DNA of 64,000 bases from Microvirga sp. TS319. GTDB taxonomy: Bacteria; Pseudomonadota; Alphaproteobacteria; Rhizobiales; Beijerinckiaceae. Under the pieces are notes generated by a model, which ran no database searches, had not been told where the DNA came from, and saw only the letters and a list, made by a program, of their open reading frames with translations. Where the stretch lies: contig NZ_JBGGGT010000002.1 of the NCBI RefSeq assembly GCF_041276405.1, positions 1,215,001 to 1,279,000 on the forward strand, in the 5' to 3' direction. Shown in pieces: positions 55,996-64,000 of the stretch. The position numbers and the translations under genes are program-made. Positions within the stretch are counted from its first letter, which is position 1. Every line of letters begins with the position of its first letter.

Positions 55996-56919
55996 ATGGC
56001 CAAGCACGTTGCCGTTCTCTATGGCGGCTGGTCCGCGGAACGCGAGGTGAGCCTCGCCACCGGTCGAGCCTGCTGCAAGGCCCTGGAGGGGCAAGGCTAC
56101 AGGGTCACCCCCATCGACGTGCAGCCGGACATCGCGACCGTCCTTCAGGCCACGGCCCCGGATGTGGTGTTCAATGCGCTCCACGGCCGCGTCGGGGAGG
56201 ACGGCACCATCCAGGGCCTCCTGGAAATTCTGAGAATTCCCTATACCCATTCGGGCGTCCTCGCCTCGGCGCTTGCGATGCAGAAGGACAAGGCCAAGGT
56301 CATCATGGCGGCCGCCGGCGTGCCGGTGCCCAAAGGAATAGTTGTTAACAGATTGGAAGCGGCCAAAAACCACGTGCTGCCGGCTCCCTATGTGATCAAG
56401 CCGGTGAGCGAGGGCTCCTCCGTGGGGGTCATCATCGTCCGGGAGGACCGCTCCCATCCGCCTCAGGAACTGCACAGGGAAGACTGGGCTTTCGGCGAAA
56501 AAGTCCTTGTGGAATCGTATGTTGCGGGTCGTGAGCTCACCTGCGCGGTCATGGGCGACTGGCCGCTCGGGGTGATCGATATCCGCCCCGCGACCGGCGT
56601 CTTCTACGACTATGACGCAAAGTATGTGAAGGGCGGGTCCATTCACGTGCTGCCGGCAGAAATTAAACCGAATATTTACCAAAAGGTCCAAGAGTTGGCG
56701 TTAACGGCGCATCAAGCGCTCGGCTGCAGGGGAATCAGCCGCGCCGACTTGCGGTACGACGACACCCCCGGTGGAACCGGGGAACTCGTGGTCCTGGAGG
56801 TCAACACGCAACCCGGCATGACCGAGACGAGCTTGGTGCCAGAAATCGCAGCCCATGCGGGCTACACTTTTGGCGAGCTTGTGCAATGGATGGTGGAGGA
56901 CGCTACCTGCAATCGATGA
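55996..56919 (+). CDS. ddl: D-alanine--D-alanine ligase
   Basis: 307-residue ATP-grasp enzyme making the dipeptide used by MurF. It has VAVLYGGWSAEREVSLATG, NALHGRVGEDGTIQG, VIKPVSEGSSVGV and LEVNTQPGMTETSL. GAAGGAG lies just before the ATG. It is the only mid-cluster gene preceded by a noticeable gap (64 bases, with a GTTAAC), so a secondary promoter is possible. It overlaps ftsQ. Confidence 0.95.
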   Translation: MAKHVAVLYGGWSAEREVSLATGRACCKALEGQGYRVTPIDVQPDIATVLQATAPDVVFNALHGRVGEDGTIQGLLEILRIPYTHSGVLASALAMQKDKAKVIMAAAGVPVPKGIVVNRLEAAKNHVLPAPYVIKPVSEGSSVGVIIVREDRSHPPQELHREDWAFGEKVLVESYVAGRELTCAVMGDWPLGVIDIRPATGVFYDYDAKYVKGGSIHVLPAEIKPNIYQKVQELALTAHQALGCRGISRADLRYDDTPGGTGELVVLEVNTQPGMTETSLVPEIAAHAGYTFGELVQWMVEDATCNR

Positions 56920-57848
56920 CGGCCTATCCGGCCGGCGTTGTTGCGACGCGCGCTGCCTCCAGCAGGCAGCCTTCTCGAATCAAGAAAATCTTCGGCTCTT
57001 CGCAGAGCGTCCGGCGTCGACGCGCGGGCGCTCCGCTCGAGAAACGGATTCCCCGCTTCCTGGGGACCTGGCTGACGCTCGGCTTTCTTTCGGGGGTCGT
57101 GACCCTCGGTCTCTGGCAGGGCGGTCACCTCGACACCTTCATCCGCGAGCACGGCCAGCCGCATCATGCACTGGCGCGCGCGCTCGGTCTCGGCCTCGAG
57201 AGCATTACGATTTCCGGGATTTCCCAGATGCGCGAGACCGAGGTTCTGGCGGCTGGGGGCTTGAACTCCAAGCTGGCGCTGGTCTTTCTCGACGTGAACG
57301 AGCTGCGCGAGCGCCTCGAGCGCGTTCCGATGATCGAGAGCGCCACGGTCCGCAAGCTTTATCCGAACGAGCTCGTGATCTCGCTCACCGAGCGCCAGCC
57401 CTATGCCATCTGGCAGAACAACGGCGAACTCTTCGTCATTGCGGCCGACGGCACGGTCATCGACCTGATGCAGGACGAGCGCTTCGTTAACCTGCCTTTC
57501 GTCGTGGGCGAGGGCGCCAATGCGCGCAGCAAGGAATATTTCGCGCTGCTCGATGCGGCCGGCCCGCTGAAGGAACGGATTCGCGCCGGGACGCTCGTCG
57601 CAGGGCGGCGCTGGACGCTGAAGATGGACAACGGCATGGACGTGCGCCTGCCCGAGAAGGGGGCTGCCAATGCGCTGGCCCGTCTCGTGAAGCTCGAGAA
57701 CGAGCAGAAGATTTTGGAAAAGGACGTGCTTGCGATCGATCTGCGCATGGCAGATCGCGTCGTCGTCCGTCTCACGGAGGAGGCGGCTCTGGCCCGCGCC
57801 GAGTCGCTGAAGAAGAAACCAATGCGCGGCAAGGGGGTCGATACATGA
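56916..57848 (+). CDS. ftsQ: Cell division protein FtsQ
   Basis: About 310 residues: a basic cytoplasmic N terminus, one membrane helix (FLGTWLTLGFLSGVVTLGLW), a POTRA domain (SITISGISQMRETEVLAAGG to PNELVISLTERQPYAIW), and the FtsQ C-terminal domain. ATG 56916 makes an ATGA junction with ddl; ATG 56886 would add ten residues. It recruits FtsL/FtsB and regulates septal synthesis. The stop overlaps ftsA by four bases. Confidence 0.94.
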   Translation: MTAYPAGVVATRAASSRQPSRIKKIFGSSQSVRRRRAGAPLEKRIPRFLGTWLTLGFLSGVVTLGLWQGGHLDTFIREHGQPHHALARALGLGLESITISGISQMRETEVLAAGGLNSKLALVFLDVNELRERLERVPMIESATVRKLYPNELVISLTERQPYAIWQNNGELFVIAADGTVIDLMQDERFVNLPFVVGEGANARSKEYFALLDAAGPLKERIRAGTLVAGRRWTLKMDNGMDVRLPEKGAANALARLVKLENEQKILEKDVLAIDLRMADRVVVRLTEEAALARAESLKKKPMRGKGVDT

Positions 57849-59167
57849 GTCTCTCGGGTCACGGGCTGACGCCGCGCCTCAAGCCTTTGTCCGCGCGCAA
57901 GAGCGCCATCCTCTCGGTCCTCGACATCGGAACGAGCAAGGTGGTCTGCGTCGTGGCGGAGCTGAAGCCGGCCGACGAGGTCGAGTCGCTGCGCAGCCGC
58001 ACCCATGTGGCGCGCATCCTCGGCATCGGCCATCAGCGCTCCGCCGGCTTGAAGGGCGGCGTCGTCGTTGATTTGGAAGCGGCCGAAACATCCATTCGCC
58101 AGGCCGTCCACGCGGCGGAGCGGATGGCGAAGGTGGAAATTCAGTCGGTGATCGTGAATCTCACCGGCGGCCGCCTCGCCTCGGAGCATTTCGAGGCGCA
58201 TGTTCCGGTGCGCGGCGCCGTCAACGATGGCGACGTTCATCGCGTGCTCGATGCGGCATCGTCTTACGATCTGCGTCGCGGCCGGGCGATTCTCCATGCG
58301 CTGCCGACGGGCTTCTCGCTCGATGCGCAGAACCATATCGTCGATCCCGCCGGCATGATCGGCGAACAGCTCGGCGTCGATCTTCACGTTGTGACCACGG
58401 AAGCCGCTGCCGCGCGCAACCTGATGCTGGCGGTCGAGCGGTGCCATCTCGGGGTCGAGGCGGTGATCTCCTCCCCTTACGCCTCGGGTCTCTCGGCCCT
58501 TGTGGACGACGAAGCCGATATGGGCTGCGCCGTCGTCGACATGGGTGCGGGCACCACGAGCGTCGGCATTTTTTCCAACGGGCATCTCGTGCACACGGAT
58601 GCCATCGCGGTCGGCGGTCATCACGTGACCATGGATATCGCGCGCGGTCTCACGACCCGCGTCTCCGCCGCCGAGCGCCTCAAGACCCTCTACGGATCCG
58701 CGATCACTTCGAGCGCGGATGACCGGGACATGATCGCGGTGCCGCAGGTCGATGAGGACGAACGGGACGTTCCGAATCATCTGCCGAAGTCGCACCTCGT
58801 TCGCATCATCAAGCCACGGGTCGAGGAAATCCTCGAACTCGTGCGCGACCGCCTGAAGAGCGCGGGCTTCGCAGCCCAGGCCGGACGGCGCGTCGTGCTG
58901 ACGGGAGGCGCAAGCCAGCTCGTCGGGCTGCCGGAAACGGCACGCCGCATTCTGCAGGGCCAGGTTCGTGTCGGGCGCCCGCTCGGCATCAAGGGTCTGC
59001 CCGAGGCGGCGAAGGGCCCTGCCTTTTCGGCGGTGGTCGGTCTCCTGGTTTACCCCCAGGTGGCGCATATCGAGTACTTCGAGCCGCGTTCGAGCGGCTT
59101 GTTTCAGAGTACGGGAACCGACGGCTACTTCTCGCGGGTGAGCCGGTGGATTCGCGATAGTTTTTAA
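57845..59167 (+). CDS. ftsA: Cell division protein FtsA
   Basis: 440-residue actin-like ATPase that tethers FtsZ to the membrane. It has the phosphate-1 motif LSVLDIGTSKVVCVVAEL, the ATP-site AVVDMGAGTTSVGIF, VLTGGASQLVGL, and a C-terminal amphipathic helix (VSRWIRDSF). It overlaps ftsQ by four bases and lies 102 bases before ftsZ. Confidence 0.96.
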   Translation: MSLSGHGLTPRLKPLSARKSAILSVLDIGTSKVVCVVAELKPADEVESLRSRTHVARILGIGHQRSAGLKGGVVVDLEAAETSIRQAVHAAERMAKVEIQSVIVNLTGGRLASEHFEAHVPVRGAVNDGDVHRVLDAASSYDLRRGRAILHALPTGFSLDAQNHIVDPAGMIGEQLGVDLHVVTTEAAAARNLMLAVERCHLGVEAVISSPYASGLSALVDDEADMGCAVVDMGAGTTSVGIFSNGHLVHTDAIAVGGHHVTMDIARGLTTRVSAAERLKTLYGSAITSSADDRDMIAVPQVDEDERDVPNHLPKSHLVRIIKPRVEEILELVRDRLKSAGFAAQAGRRVVLTGGASQLVGLPETARRILQGQVRVGRPLGIKGLPEAAKGPAFSAVVGLLVYPQVAHIEYFEPRSSGLFQSTGTDGYFSRVSRWIRDSF

Positions 59168-59269
59168 AGCGTAGCGCGGTGACGCGGCGGGTCATCGCGA
59201 GAGTTCAAGTCAACAAGGGTAAGCGTCGGCCAAACGCTGTCAGTCTAAAGGGCCAAAGAGGCACAGGTC

Positions 59270-60946
59270 ATGGCAATCAATCAGCAAGCTCCGGACATCC
59301 GGGAACTCAAGCCGCACATCACTGTCTTCGGTGTCGGCGGCGCCGGCGGCAACGCCGTGAACAACATGATCGAGTCCGGTCTGGAGGGCGTCGAGTTCGT
59401 CGTCTCGAACACCGATGCCCAGGCGCTGGCCTCCTCCAAGGCTCAGCGCGTGATCCAGATGGGCATCCAGGTCACGGAGGGCCTCGGCGCTGGCTCGCAG
59501 CCGGAAGTCGGGCGCGCTGCCGCCGAAGAGGTGATCGACGAGATCCGCGATCAGCTCGCCGGCTCCCACATGGTGTTCATCACCGCCGGCATGGGCGGCG
59601 GCACCGGCACGGGCGCAGCTCCGGTCGTAGCGCGCGCCGCCCGTGAACTCGGTATACTGACCGTCGGCGTCGTCACGAAGCCGTTCCAGTTCGAGGGCGT
59701 GCGCCGCATGCGTCTGGCCGAGGCGGGAATCGCCGAGCTGCAGCAGGCCGTCGATACCCTCATCGTCATTCCGAACCAGAACCTCTTCCGCGTCGCCACC
59801 GAGAAGACCACCTTCGCGGACGCCTTCGCGATGGCCGACCAGGTGCTCTATTCGGGCGTGGCCTGCATCACCGATCTGATGGTGAAGGAAGGCCTCATCA
59901 ACCTCGACTTCGCCGACGTCCGCTCGGTCATGCGCGGCATGGGCAAGGCCATGATGGGCACCGGCGAGGCTTCAGGCGAGAAGCGCGCGATTCGCGCCGC
60001 CGAGGCAGCCATCGCCAATCCGCTCCTCGACGACGTGTCGATGAAGGGCGCCCGCGGCCTGCTGATTTCGATCACGGGCGGCAACGATCTCACCCTGTAC
60101 GAGCTCGACGAGGCCGCCACCCGCATTCGCGAGGAAGTGGACCAGGATGCCAACATCATTCTCGGCGCCACCTTCGACGAGAGCCTGGAGGGCATCATCC
60201 GCGTGTCCGTGGTGGCCACGGGTATCGACCATGCCCTGCTGGAAAATGCCGGTGACCTGACCGCCACCGAGCAGCGGATCTCCGAGGTGGCCGAGCGCCT
60301 GCGCGCCGAGGCCCGGGCCCGCGCCACGCAGACCCCGGCCATGCCGGGCGTTCGGGCCAACGTCCAGGCCGAATCGGTGAAGGCGGCTCAGACCATGGCC
60401 GAGGCGCACCCGGTCATGGCGCAGGCCCCGGCCGCTGCCGCTCTCCGTCCGATCGAATCCGCTCCGCAGTCGATGGTCCGCGACGACGTGATCCTGACGC
60501 CGGCTCAGCCCAAGCCCGCGATGGTGTATGAGACACAGGCTCCCCAGCAGCCCGTCTATGACGAGCCGGCCGCGGATGAGACCTTCATCCCGCCGCAGGC
60601 CGAGCGCGCCGTGCGCCCGGCGCGGATGCCTCGGATCGACGAGCTGCCGCTTCCGGCCCAGAACCAGATTCGCGCCAGCCGCGGCGAGGTCGATCCGGTT
60701 CAGGAGCACAAGCCGTCCCTGATCCAGCGTCTGGCCACGATGGGTTTCGGCCGCCGCGATGAGGCTCAGCACGCGCCTGCCGAGCAGGCGCCGCGCCAGG
60801 AGGCTCCGCGTCAGCAGATGTCCCCGGTCCACGCGGAATACGCCCGCCGCCCGGCTCCCCAGGCGCAGCGTCCCGCTCCGGCTCAGAGGGGCATGGAGGA
60901 CGACCAGCTGGAGATTCCCGCCTTCCTTCGTCGCCAGGCGAACTAG
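59270..60946 (+). CDS. ftsZ: Cell division protein FtsZ
   Basis: 558-residue tubulin-like GTPase forming the division ring. The GTP-binding core (about 1-330) has [13 protein letters not shown] and GGGTGTG (109-115). A long variable Pro/Ala/Gln-rich linker (about 330-540) follows, then the conserved C-terminal peptide [12 protein letters not shown] that binds FtsA. The long linker is typical of alphaproteobacteria. Its TAG stop is joined to a palindromic repeat. Confidence 0.98.
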   Translation: MAINQQAPDIRELKPHITVFGVGGAGGNAVNNMIESGLEGVEFVVSNTDAQALASSKAQRVIQMGIQVTEGLGAGSQPEVGRAAAEEVIDEIRDQLAGSHMVFITAGMGGGTGTGAAPVVARAARELGILTVGVVTKPFQFEGVRRMRLAEAGIAELQQAVDTLIVIPNQNLFRVATEKTTFADAFAMADQVLYSGVACITDLMVKEGLINLDFADVRSVMRGMGKAMMGTGEASGEKRAIRAAEAAIANPLLDDVSMKGARGLLISITGGNDLTLYELDEAATRIREEVDQDANIILGATFDESLEGIIRVSVVATGIDHALLENAGDLTATEQRISEVAERLRAEARARATQTPAMPGVRANVQAESVKAAQTMAEAHPVMAQAPAAAALRPIESAPQSMVRDDVILTPAQPKPAMVYETQAPQQPVYDEPAADETFIPPQAERAVRPARMPRIDELPLPAQNQIRASRGEVDPVQEHKPSLIQRLATMGFGRRDEAQHAPAEQAPRQEAPRQQMSPVHAEYARRPAPQAQRPAPAQRGMEDDQLEIPAFLRRQAN

Positions 60947-61048
60947 CGCATCGTGCGGACCTTCGGGTCCGCTCAAGCGATGCGCTCCTCTAGGGGGAGA
61001 ATCGGATAGATCCCAAAAGTGCAAGTCCACTTTTGGGCCCGATGCTCC
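60944..61048 (+). repeat. Stop-codon-linked palindromic repeat, diverged copy (after ftsZ)
   Basis: Starts on the ftsZ TAG. Hairpin 1 has outer arms GCGCATCG/CGATGCGC around GCGGACC-TTCG-GGTCCGC, a UUCG-capped stem. Hairpin 2 has CCCAAAAGTG/CACTTTTGGG inside ATCGG/CCGAT (about 60992-61045). The two-hairpin plan is kept although inner sequences differ from the other copies. Confidence 0.8.
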
Positions 61049-61073
61049 AAGAAGCCCGATCGAAACGTGACAG

Positions 61074-61108
61074 GAAGGGCTCCGGTTGCAGTGCAACCGG
61101 AGCCCTTC
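61074..61108 (+). terminator. Strong terminator-like hairpin after ftsZ
   Basis: Perfect 16-bp stem (arms 61074-61089 and 61093-61108) with a three-base loop AGT. The following T content is modest (TCTCGC). It probably ends most dcw transcription before lpxC. Confidence 0.7.
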
Positions 61109-61125
61109 TCGCAGAAATCCCTTAT

Positions 61126-61140
61126 TTAACAGTTGGTTAA
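61126..61140 (+). promoter_or_regulatory. Full CtrA-type box TTAA-N7-TTAA
   Basis: TTAA at 61126-61129 and TTAA at 61137-61140 are separated by exactly seven bases. CtrA, the alphaproteobacterial cell-cycle regulator, binds this pattern. The box lies 180 bases upstream of lpxC, after the ftsZ terminator. The rest of the 61141-61319 leader shows no clear site. Confidence 0.6.
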
Positions 61141-61319
61141 GAATTGTCGAGTTTGTAACAGATCGTAAAAAAGCGTGATTTGGCCTAGCCTGAGCGGGAG
61201 CTTATGTTGCCCTTGTCGAAAGGGCGGGGCCCAGTTCGATCCCGCCCGTCAAACAGTTACAGCGAACGCATCGCGCAGTGGATCTCACAAGCGGCGGTCA
61301 TGTTCGAGGTTCAAAGATA

Positions 61320-62264
61320 ATGAAGCAAAGCCATCAAACCACACTCCGCGCCGCCGTTACGCTCGTAGGCATCGGCGTCCATTCCGGGGATGAGGTGAAG
61401 ATGATCCTCCATCCGGCGGAGGTGAACCATGGCATTGCCTTCCTGCGCACCGGCCTTCCGGGCGGCCTGGACCGTCTCATCGATGCCCGCCATCTCGCGG
61501 TGACCGCGACCGAGCTTTGCACCGTGATCGGAGATCGCGAGAGCGGGGCGGTGGCGACCATCGAGCACCTGATGGCGGCCCTGACCGGCCTCGGCATCGA
61601 TAACGTGCTCGTCGAGATCAACGGGCCGGAAGTGCCGATTCTCGACGGCAGCTCGGCGCCTTTCATCGATGCCATCGATCAGGTCGGGATCGTGGCCCAG
61701 GGCGCGAGCCGCCGGTATCTCAAGGTTCTCAAGCCGGTCCGCGTGACCCAGGGTAAGGCTTTTGCGGAACTCTTCCCGAACGAGCGCGCCTTCCGCCTCG
61801 ACGTGGAGATCGACTTTCCGACCCCGGTGATCGGACGCCAGCGCAAGGCGGTCGATCTTTCTCCGTCCGTGTTCCGTCGCGAAATTTCCCGCGCCCGTAC
61901 CTTCGGCTTCATGCGCGACGTGGAGAAGCTCTGGGGTGCTGGTTTCGCCCTTGGCGCTTCGCTCGAGAACACGGTCGCCATCGGCGACGACGGGATCATG
62001 AACCCGGAGGGGCTGCGCTACAGCGACGAGTTCGTCCGCCACAAGCTTCTCGACGCGGTCGGTGATCTTTCTCTCGCCGGTTTTCCGCTGCTCGGGACCT
62101 ACCGCTCCTATTGCGGCGGTCATCGCCTGAACTTCTCCGTGCTGGAGGCTCTCTTTTCGAGCCGTTCGAACTACGCGATCGTGGATGCCGTTCCGCGCCG
62201 CGAGCCCGGCTATGCGGAGGTCGGCAGCGCGGCGTTGGCCGCGTTCGCTCCCGAAATCCATTGA
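61320..62264 (+). CDS. lpxC: UDP-3-O-acyl-N-acetylglucosamine deacetylase
   Basis: 314-residue zinc enzyme committing UDP-acyl-GlcNAc to lipid A synthesis. Conserved segments: QTTLRAAVTLVGIGVHSG, IEHLMAALTGLGIDN with a zinc histidine, HKLLDAVGDLSLAG with His and Asp ligands, and HRLNFSVLEAL. ATG 61320 is preferred; the open frame begins further upstream but without conservation. Confidence 0.95.
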   Translation: MKQSHQTTLRAAVTLVGIGVHSGDEVKMILHPAEVNHGIAFLRTGLPGGLDRLIDARHLAVTATELCTVIGDRESGAVATIEHLMAALTGLGIDNVLVEINGPEVPILDGSSAPFIDAIDQVGIVAQGASRRYLKVLKPVRVTQGKAFAELFPNERAFRLDVEIDFPTPVIGRQRKAVDLSPSVFRREISRARTFGFMRDVEKLWGAGFALGASLENTVAIGDDGIMNPEGLRYSDEFVRHKLLDAVGDLSLAGFPLLGTYRSYCGGHRLNFSVLEALFSSRSNYAIVDAVPRREPGYAEVGSAALAAFAPEIH

Positions 62265-62440
62265 GGCCTTCCCCGGAAGTCGCATCGAGCGCCTTTTGGC
62301 CGCATGATTTCGGACGGCTTTGCCCCATCCATGTGGGTAAAGCCTCTCGGATGGGGTTGGCTGTTGGCCCCTGCATAGGTTAAAGAACCTCAGTGCATCG
62401 TTAAAAATCACCGGGCACGGATTTTGGAGGACCGCGAGGC

Positions 62441-63337
62441 ATGTCTTTCGCGAAGGTTTACTTGAGTTTGAGGGCCGCTGCTGGGCGCGCGCTGTTGGTG
62501 GGTGCCTGCGGACTGACGCTCGCCGGTTGCGATACGCTGTCGTCAATCAACCCCTTCGACAAGAGCGAAGCCTACAAGCCGGAGGTCGTCGCGGACGTTC
62601 CGGCCGAAGAGATCTACAATGACGGTCTCGCACGGATCCAGAAGCAGGATTACGAAGGCGCCGCCAAGAAGTTCAACAGCCTCGACCGTCAGTACCCATA
62701 TTCCGAATGGGCGCGCAAAGGGCTGATCATGGAGGCCTATGCCAATTACGAGGGTGGCCTGTACGAGGAGGCGATCACCGCCTCCAAGCGCTACCTGCAG
62801 CAGCATCCGAACACCCCCGATGCCGCTTATGCCCAATATTTGATGGCCTCGTCCTATTACGATCAGATTCCGGACGTCACCCGTGATCAGGCTGCATCCG
62901 AGCGCGCCATCGCGTCGCTGCAGGACCTGGTCCAGCGTTATCCGCAGTCCGAATACTCGTCCGACGCGAAGAAGAAGATCCAGGTTGCCAGCGACCAGCT
63001 CGCCGGCAAGGAGATGGAGGTCGGTCGCTTCTACCTTCAGAAGCGCAACTATTCCGGAGCCATCAACCGGTTCCGCATCGTGGTTTCGCGCTACCAGACG
63101 ACTCGCCACACGGAAGAGGCGCTCGAGCGTCTCGCCGAGGCCTACATGGCCATGGGTGTCGTCAGCGAGGCGCAGACCGCCGCCGCCGTTCTCGGCCACA
63201 ACTTCCCTGACAGTCCCTGGTACAAGGACGCCTATGCCCTGCTGACCAAGGGCGGCGTTGAGCCGCGCGAGGATTCGCAGTCCTGGATCAGCAAGGCCTT
63301 CCGCGGCGTGCCCCAGGTCAGTCAGCGGGCGGGGTAA
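62441..63337 (+). CDS. bamD: Outer membrane protein assembly factor BamD
   Basis: 298-residue outer-membrane lipoprotein of the BAM complex. Signal peptide with lipobox LTLAGC (Cys about 29), then tetratricopeptide-like helices including EIYNDGLARIQKQDYEGAAKKFNSLDRQYPYSEWARKGLIM. A GGAGG lies ten bases upstream of the ATG. A 176-base gap without visible genes separates it from lpxC. Confidence 0.94.
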   Translation: MSFAKVYLSLRAAAGRALLVGACGLTLAGCDTLSSINPFDKSEAYKPEVVADVPAEEIYNDGLARIQKQDYEGAAKKFNSLDRQYPYSEWARKGLIMEAYANYEGGLYEEAITASKRYLQQHPNTPDAAYAQYLMASSYYDQIPDVTRDQAASERAIASLQDLVQRYPQSEYSSDAKKKIQVASDQLAGKEMEVGRFYLQKRNYSGAINRFRIVVSRYQTTRHTEEALERLAEAYMAMGVVSEAQTAAAVLGHNFPDSPWYKDAYALLTKGGVEPREDSQSWISKAFRGVPQVSQRAG

Positions 63338-63349
63338 GCCTCACTTTCC

Positions 63350-64000
63350 ATGCTGATCCAGCTGGCGATACGCGACATCGTCCTGATCGACAGGCTCGAG
63401 CTCCATTTCCACGAGGGGCTCTCCGTCCTCACGGGTGAAACGGGCGCGGGCAAATCGATCCTGCTCGACGCCTTTGCTCTGGCCCTCGGCGGCCGAGGCG
63501 ATGGAAGCCTCGTCCGCCATGGCGAATCTCAAGGGCAGGTCACTGCCGTCTTCGATTGCCCGATGGATCATCCTGCCCGACGCGTCGCGCGCGAGGCGGA
63601 GATCGACGTGGACGGGGACCTGATCCTGCGCCGTATCCAGGTTGCCGACGGGCGCACCCGTGCATTCGTCAACGATCAGCCGGTCAGCGTCCAGGTGCTC
63701 AGGGCCATCGGGGCAACCCTCGTCGAGATCCACGGTCAGCATGACGACCGCGCTCTCGTGGATCCCGTCAGCCATAGGGCGATTCTCGATGCATTCGGGG
63801 GGCTTTCGGACGAGTTGCAGGCCGTGGGCGAAGCAGCCCGGCGCGTGAGGGAAGCCCGTAATGCCCTGCAGGAGCATCGCAGCCGCATCGAAAAGGCCCG
63901 CAAGGAAGCCGACTTTCTTCGCCACGCCGTGGAGGAGCTGACCACGCTCAATCCACTGGCGGGGGAGGAGGAGGCACTGGCCGAGCGCCGGGTCGTCATG
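63350..64000 (+). CDS. recN: DNA repair protein RecN (3' partial)
   Basis: SMC-like repair ATPase, cut by the window end after 217 codons. The N terminus has LAIRDIVLIDRLELHFHEGLSVLTGETGAGKSILLDA with Walker A GETGAGKS, and the RecN block VEIHGQHDDRALVDP. The beginning of the coiled coil is seen at the edge. It starts 12 bases after bamD, the usual order in this group. Confidence 0.95.
   Translation, partial: MLIQLAIRDIVLIDRLELHFHEGLSVLTGETGAGKSILLDAFALALGGRGDGSLVRHGESQGQVTAVFDCPMDHPARRVAREAEIDVDGDLILRRIQVADGRTRAFVNDQPVSVQVLRAIGATLVEIHGQHDDRALVDPVSHRAILDAFGGLSDELQAVGEAARRVREARNALQEHRSRIEKARKEADFLRHAVEELTTLNPLAGEEEALAERRVVM

Overview
The window is a high-GC chromosomal stretch from an alphaproteobacterium of the order Hyphomicrobiales (Rhizobiales). 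The evidence is the long-linker FtsZ in a complete mraZ-to-ftsZ division cluster followed by lpxC, bamD and recN, an alpha-type RNase P RNA, an SahR-type methionine regulator, a CtrA-type box, and rhizobial-style palindromic repeats. A Microvirga/Methylobacteriaceae-like or Bosea-like host fits, but the sequence alone does not settle the genus. I see no prophage, insertion sequence, CRISPR array or tRNA.

Positions 1-12414 form a catabolic block. A branched-chain-amino-acid-type ABC importer (binding protein, two permeases, two ATPases) runs directly into pcaD-pcaC-pcaH-pcaG-pcaI-pcaJ-pcaF-pcaB, followed by pobA. Together these encode uptake of an aromatic acid and every step from 4-hydroxybenzoate via protocatechuate and beta-ketoadipate to succinyl-CoA and acetyl-CoA. 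A PP2C-like phosphatase gene follows, then a sugar ABC importer with NanE (ManNAc-6-P epimerase) inside its operon (13545-18508).

Positions 18589-32113 hold ordinary housekeeping and accessory genes: the methionine sulfoxide repair pair msrPQ, molybdate modBC without a visible modA, a peptide-processing operon (M29 aminopeptidase, double-ATPase peptide ABC protein, M14 peptidase), an erythromycin-esterase-family protein, ettA, and AMP nucleosidase. Positions 32431-38457 are a methionine-cycle operon: an ArsR-methyltransferase regulator (SahR type) behind an AT-rich palindrome, then metF and metH. On the minus strand follow an amidase, a DjlA-like J-protein and a glycine-zipper lipoprotein. 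On the plus strand come a lytic transglycosylase and rnpB.

Positions 42066-62264 are the division and cell-wall (dcw) cluster: mraZ, rsmH, ftsL, ftsI, murE, murF, mraY, murD, ftsW, murG, murC, murB, ddl, ftsQ, ftsA, ftsZ and lpxC. Most junctions overlap by 1-4 bases, as expected for translational coupling. bamD and the start of recN close the window.

The most unusual signal is a two-hairpin repeat family. Each of its five loci starts exactly on the TAG stop codon of the upstream gene (pcaB, the PP2C gene, metF, the amidase, ftsZ). The element therefore appears to supply or target stop codons. One locus carries three tandem copies at an exact 57-bp period.
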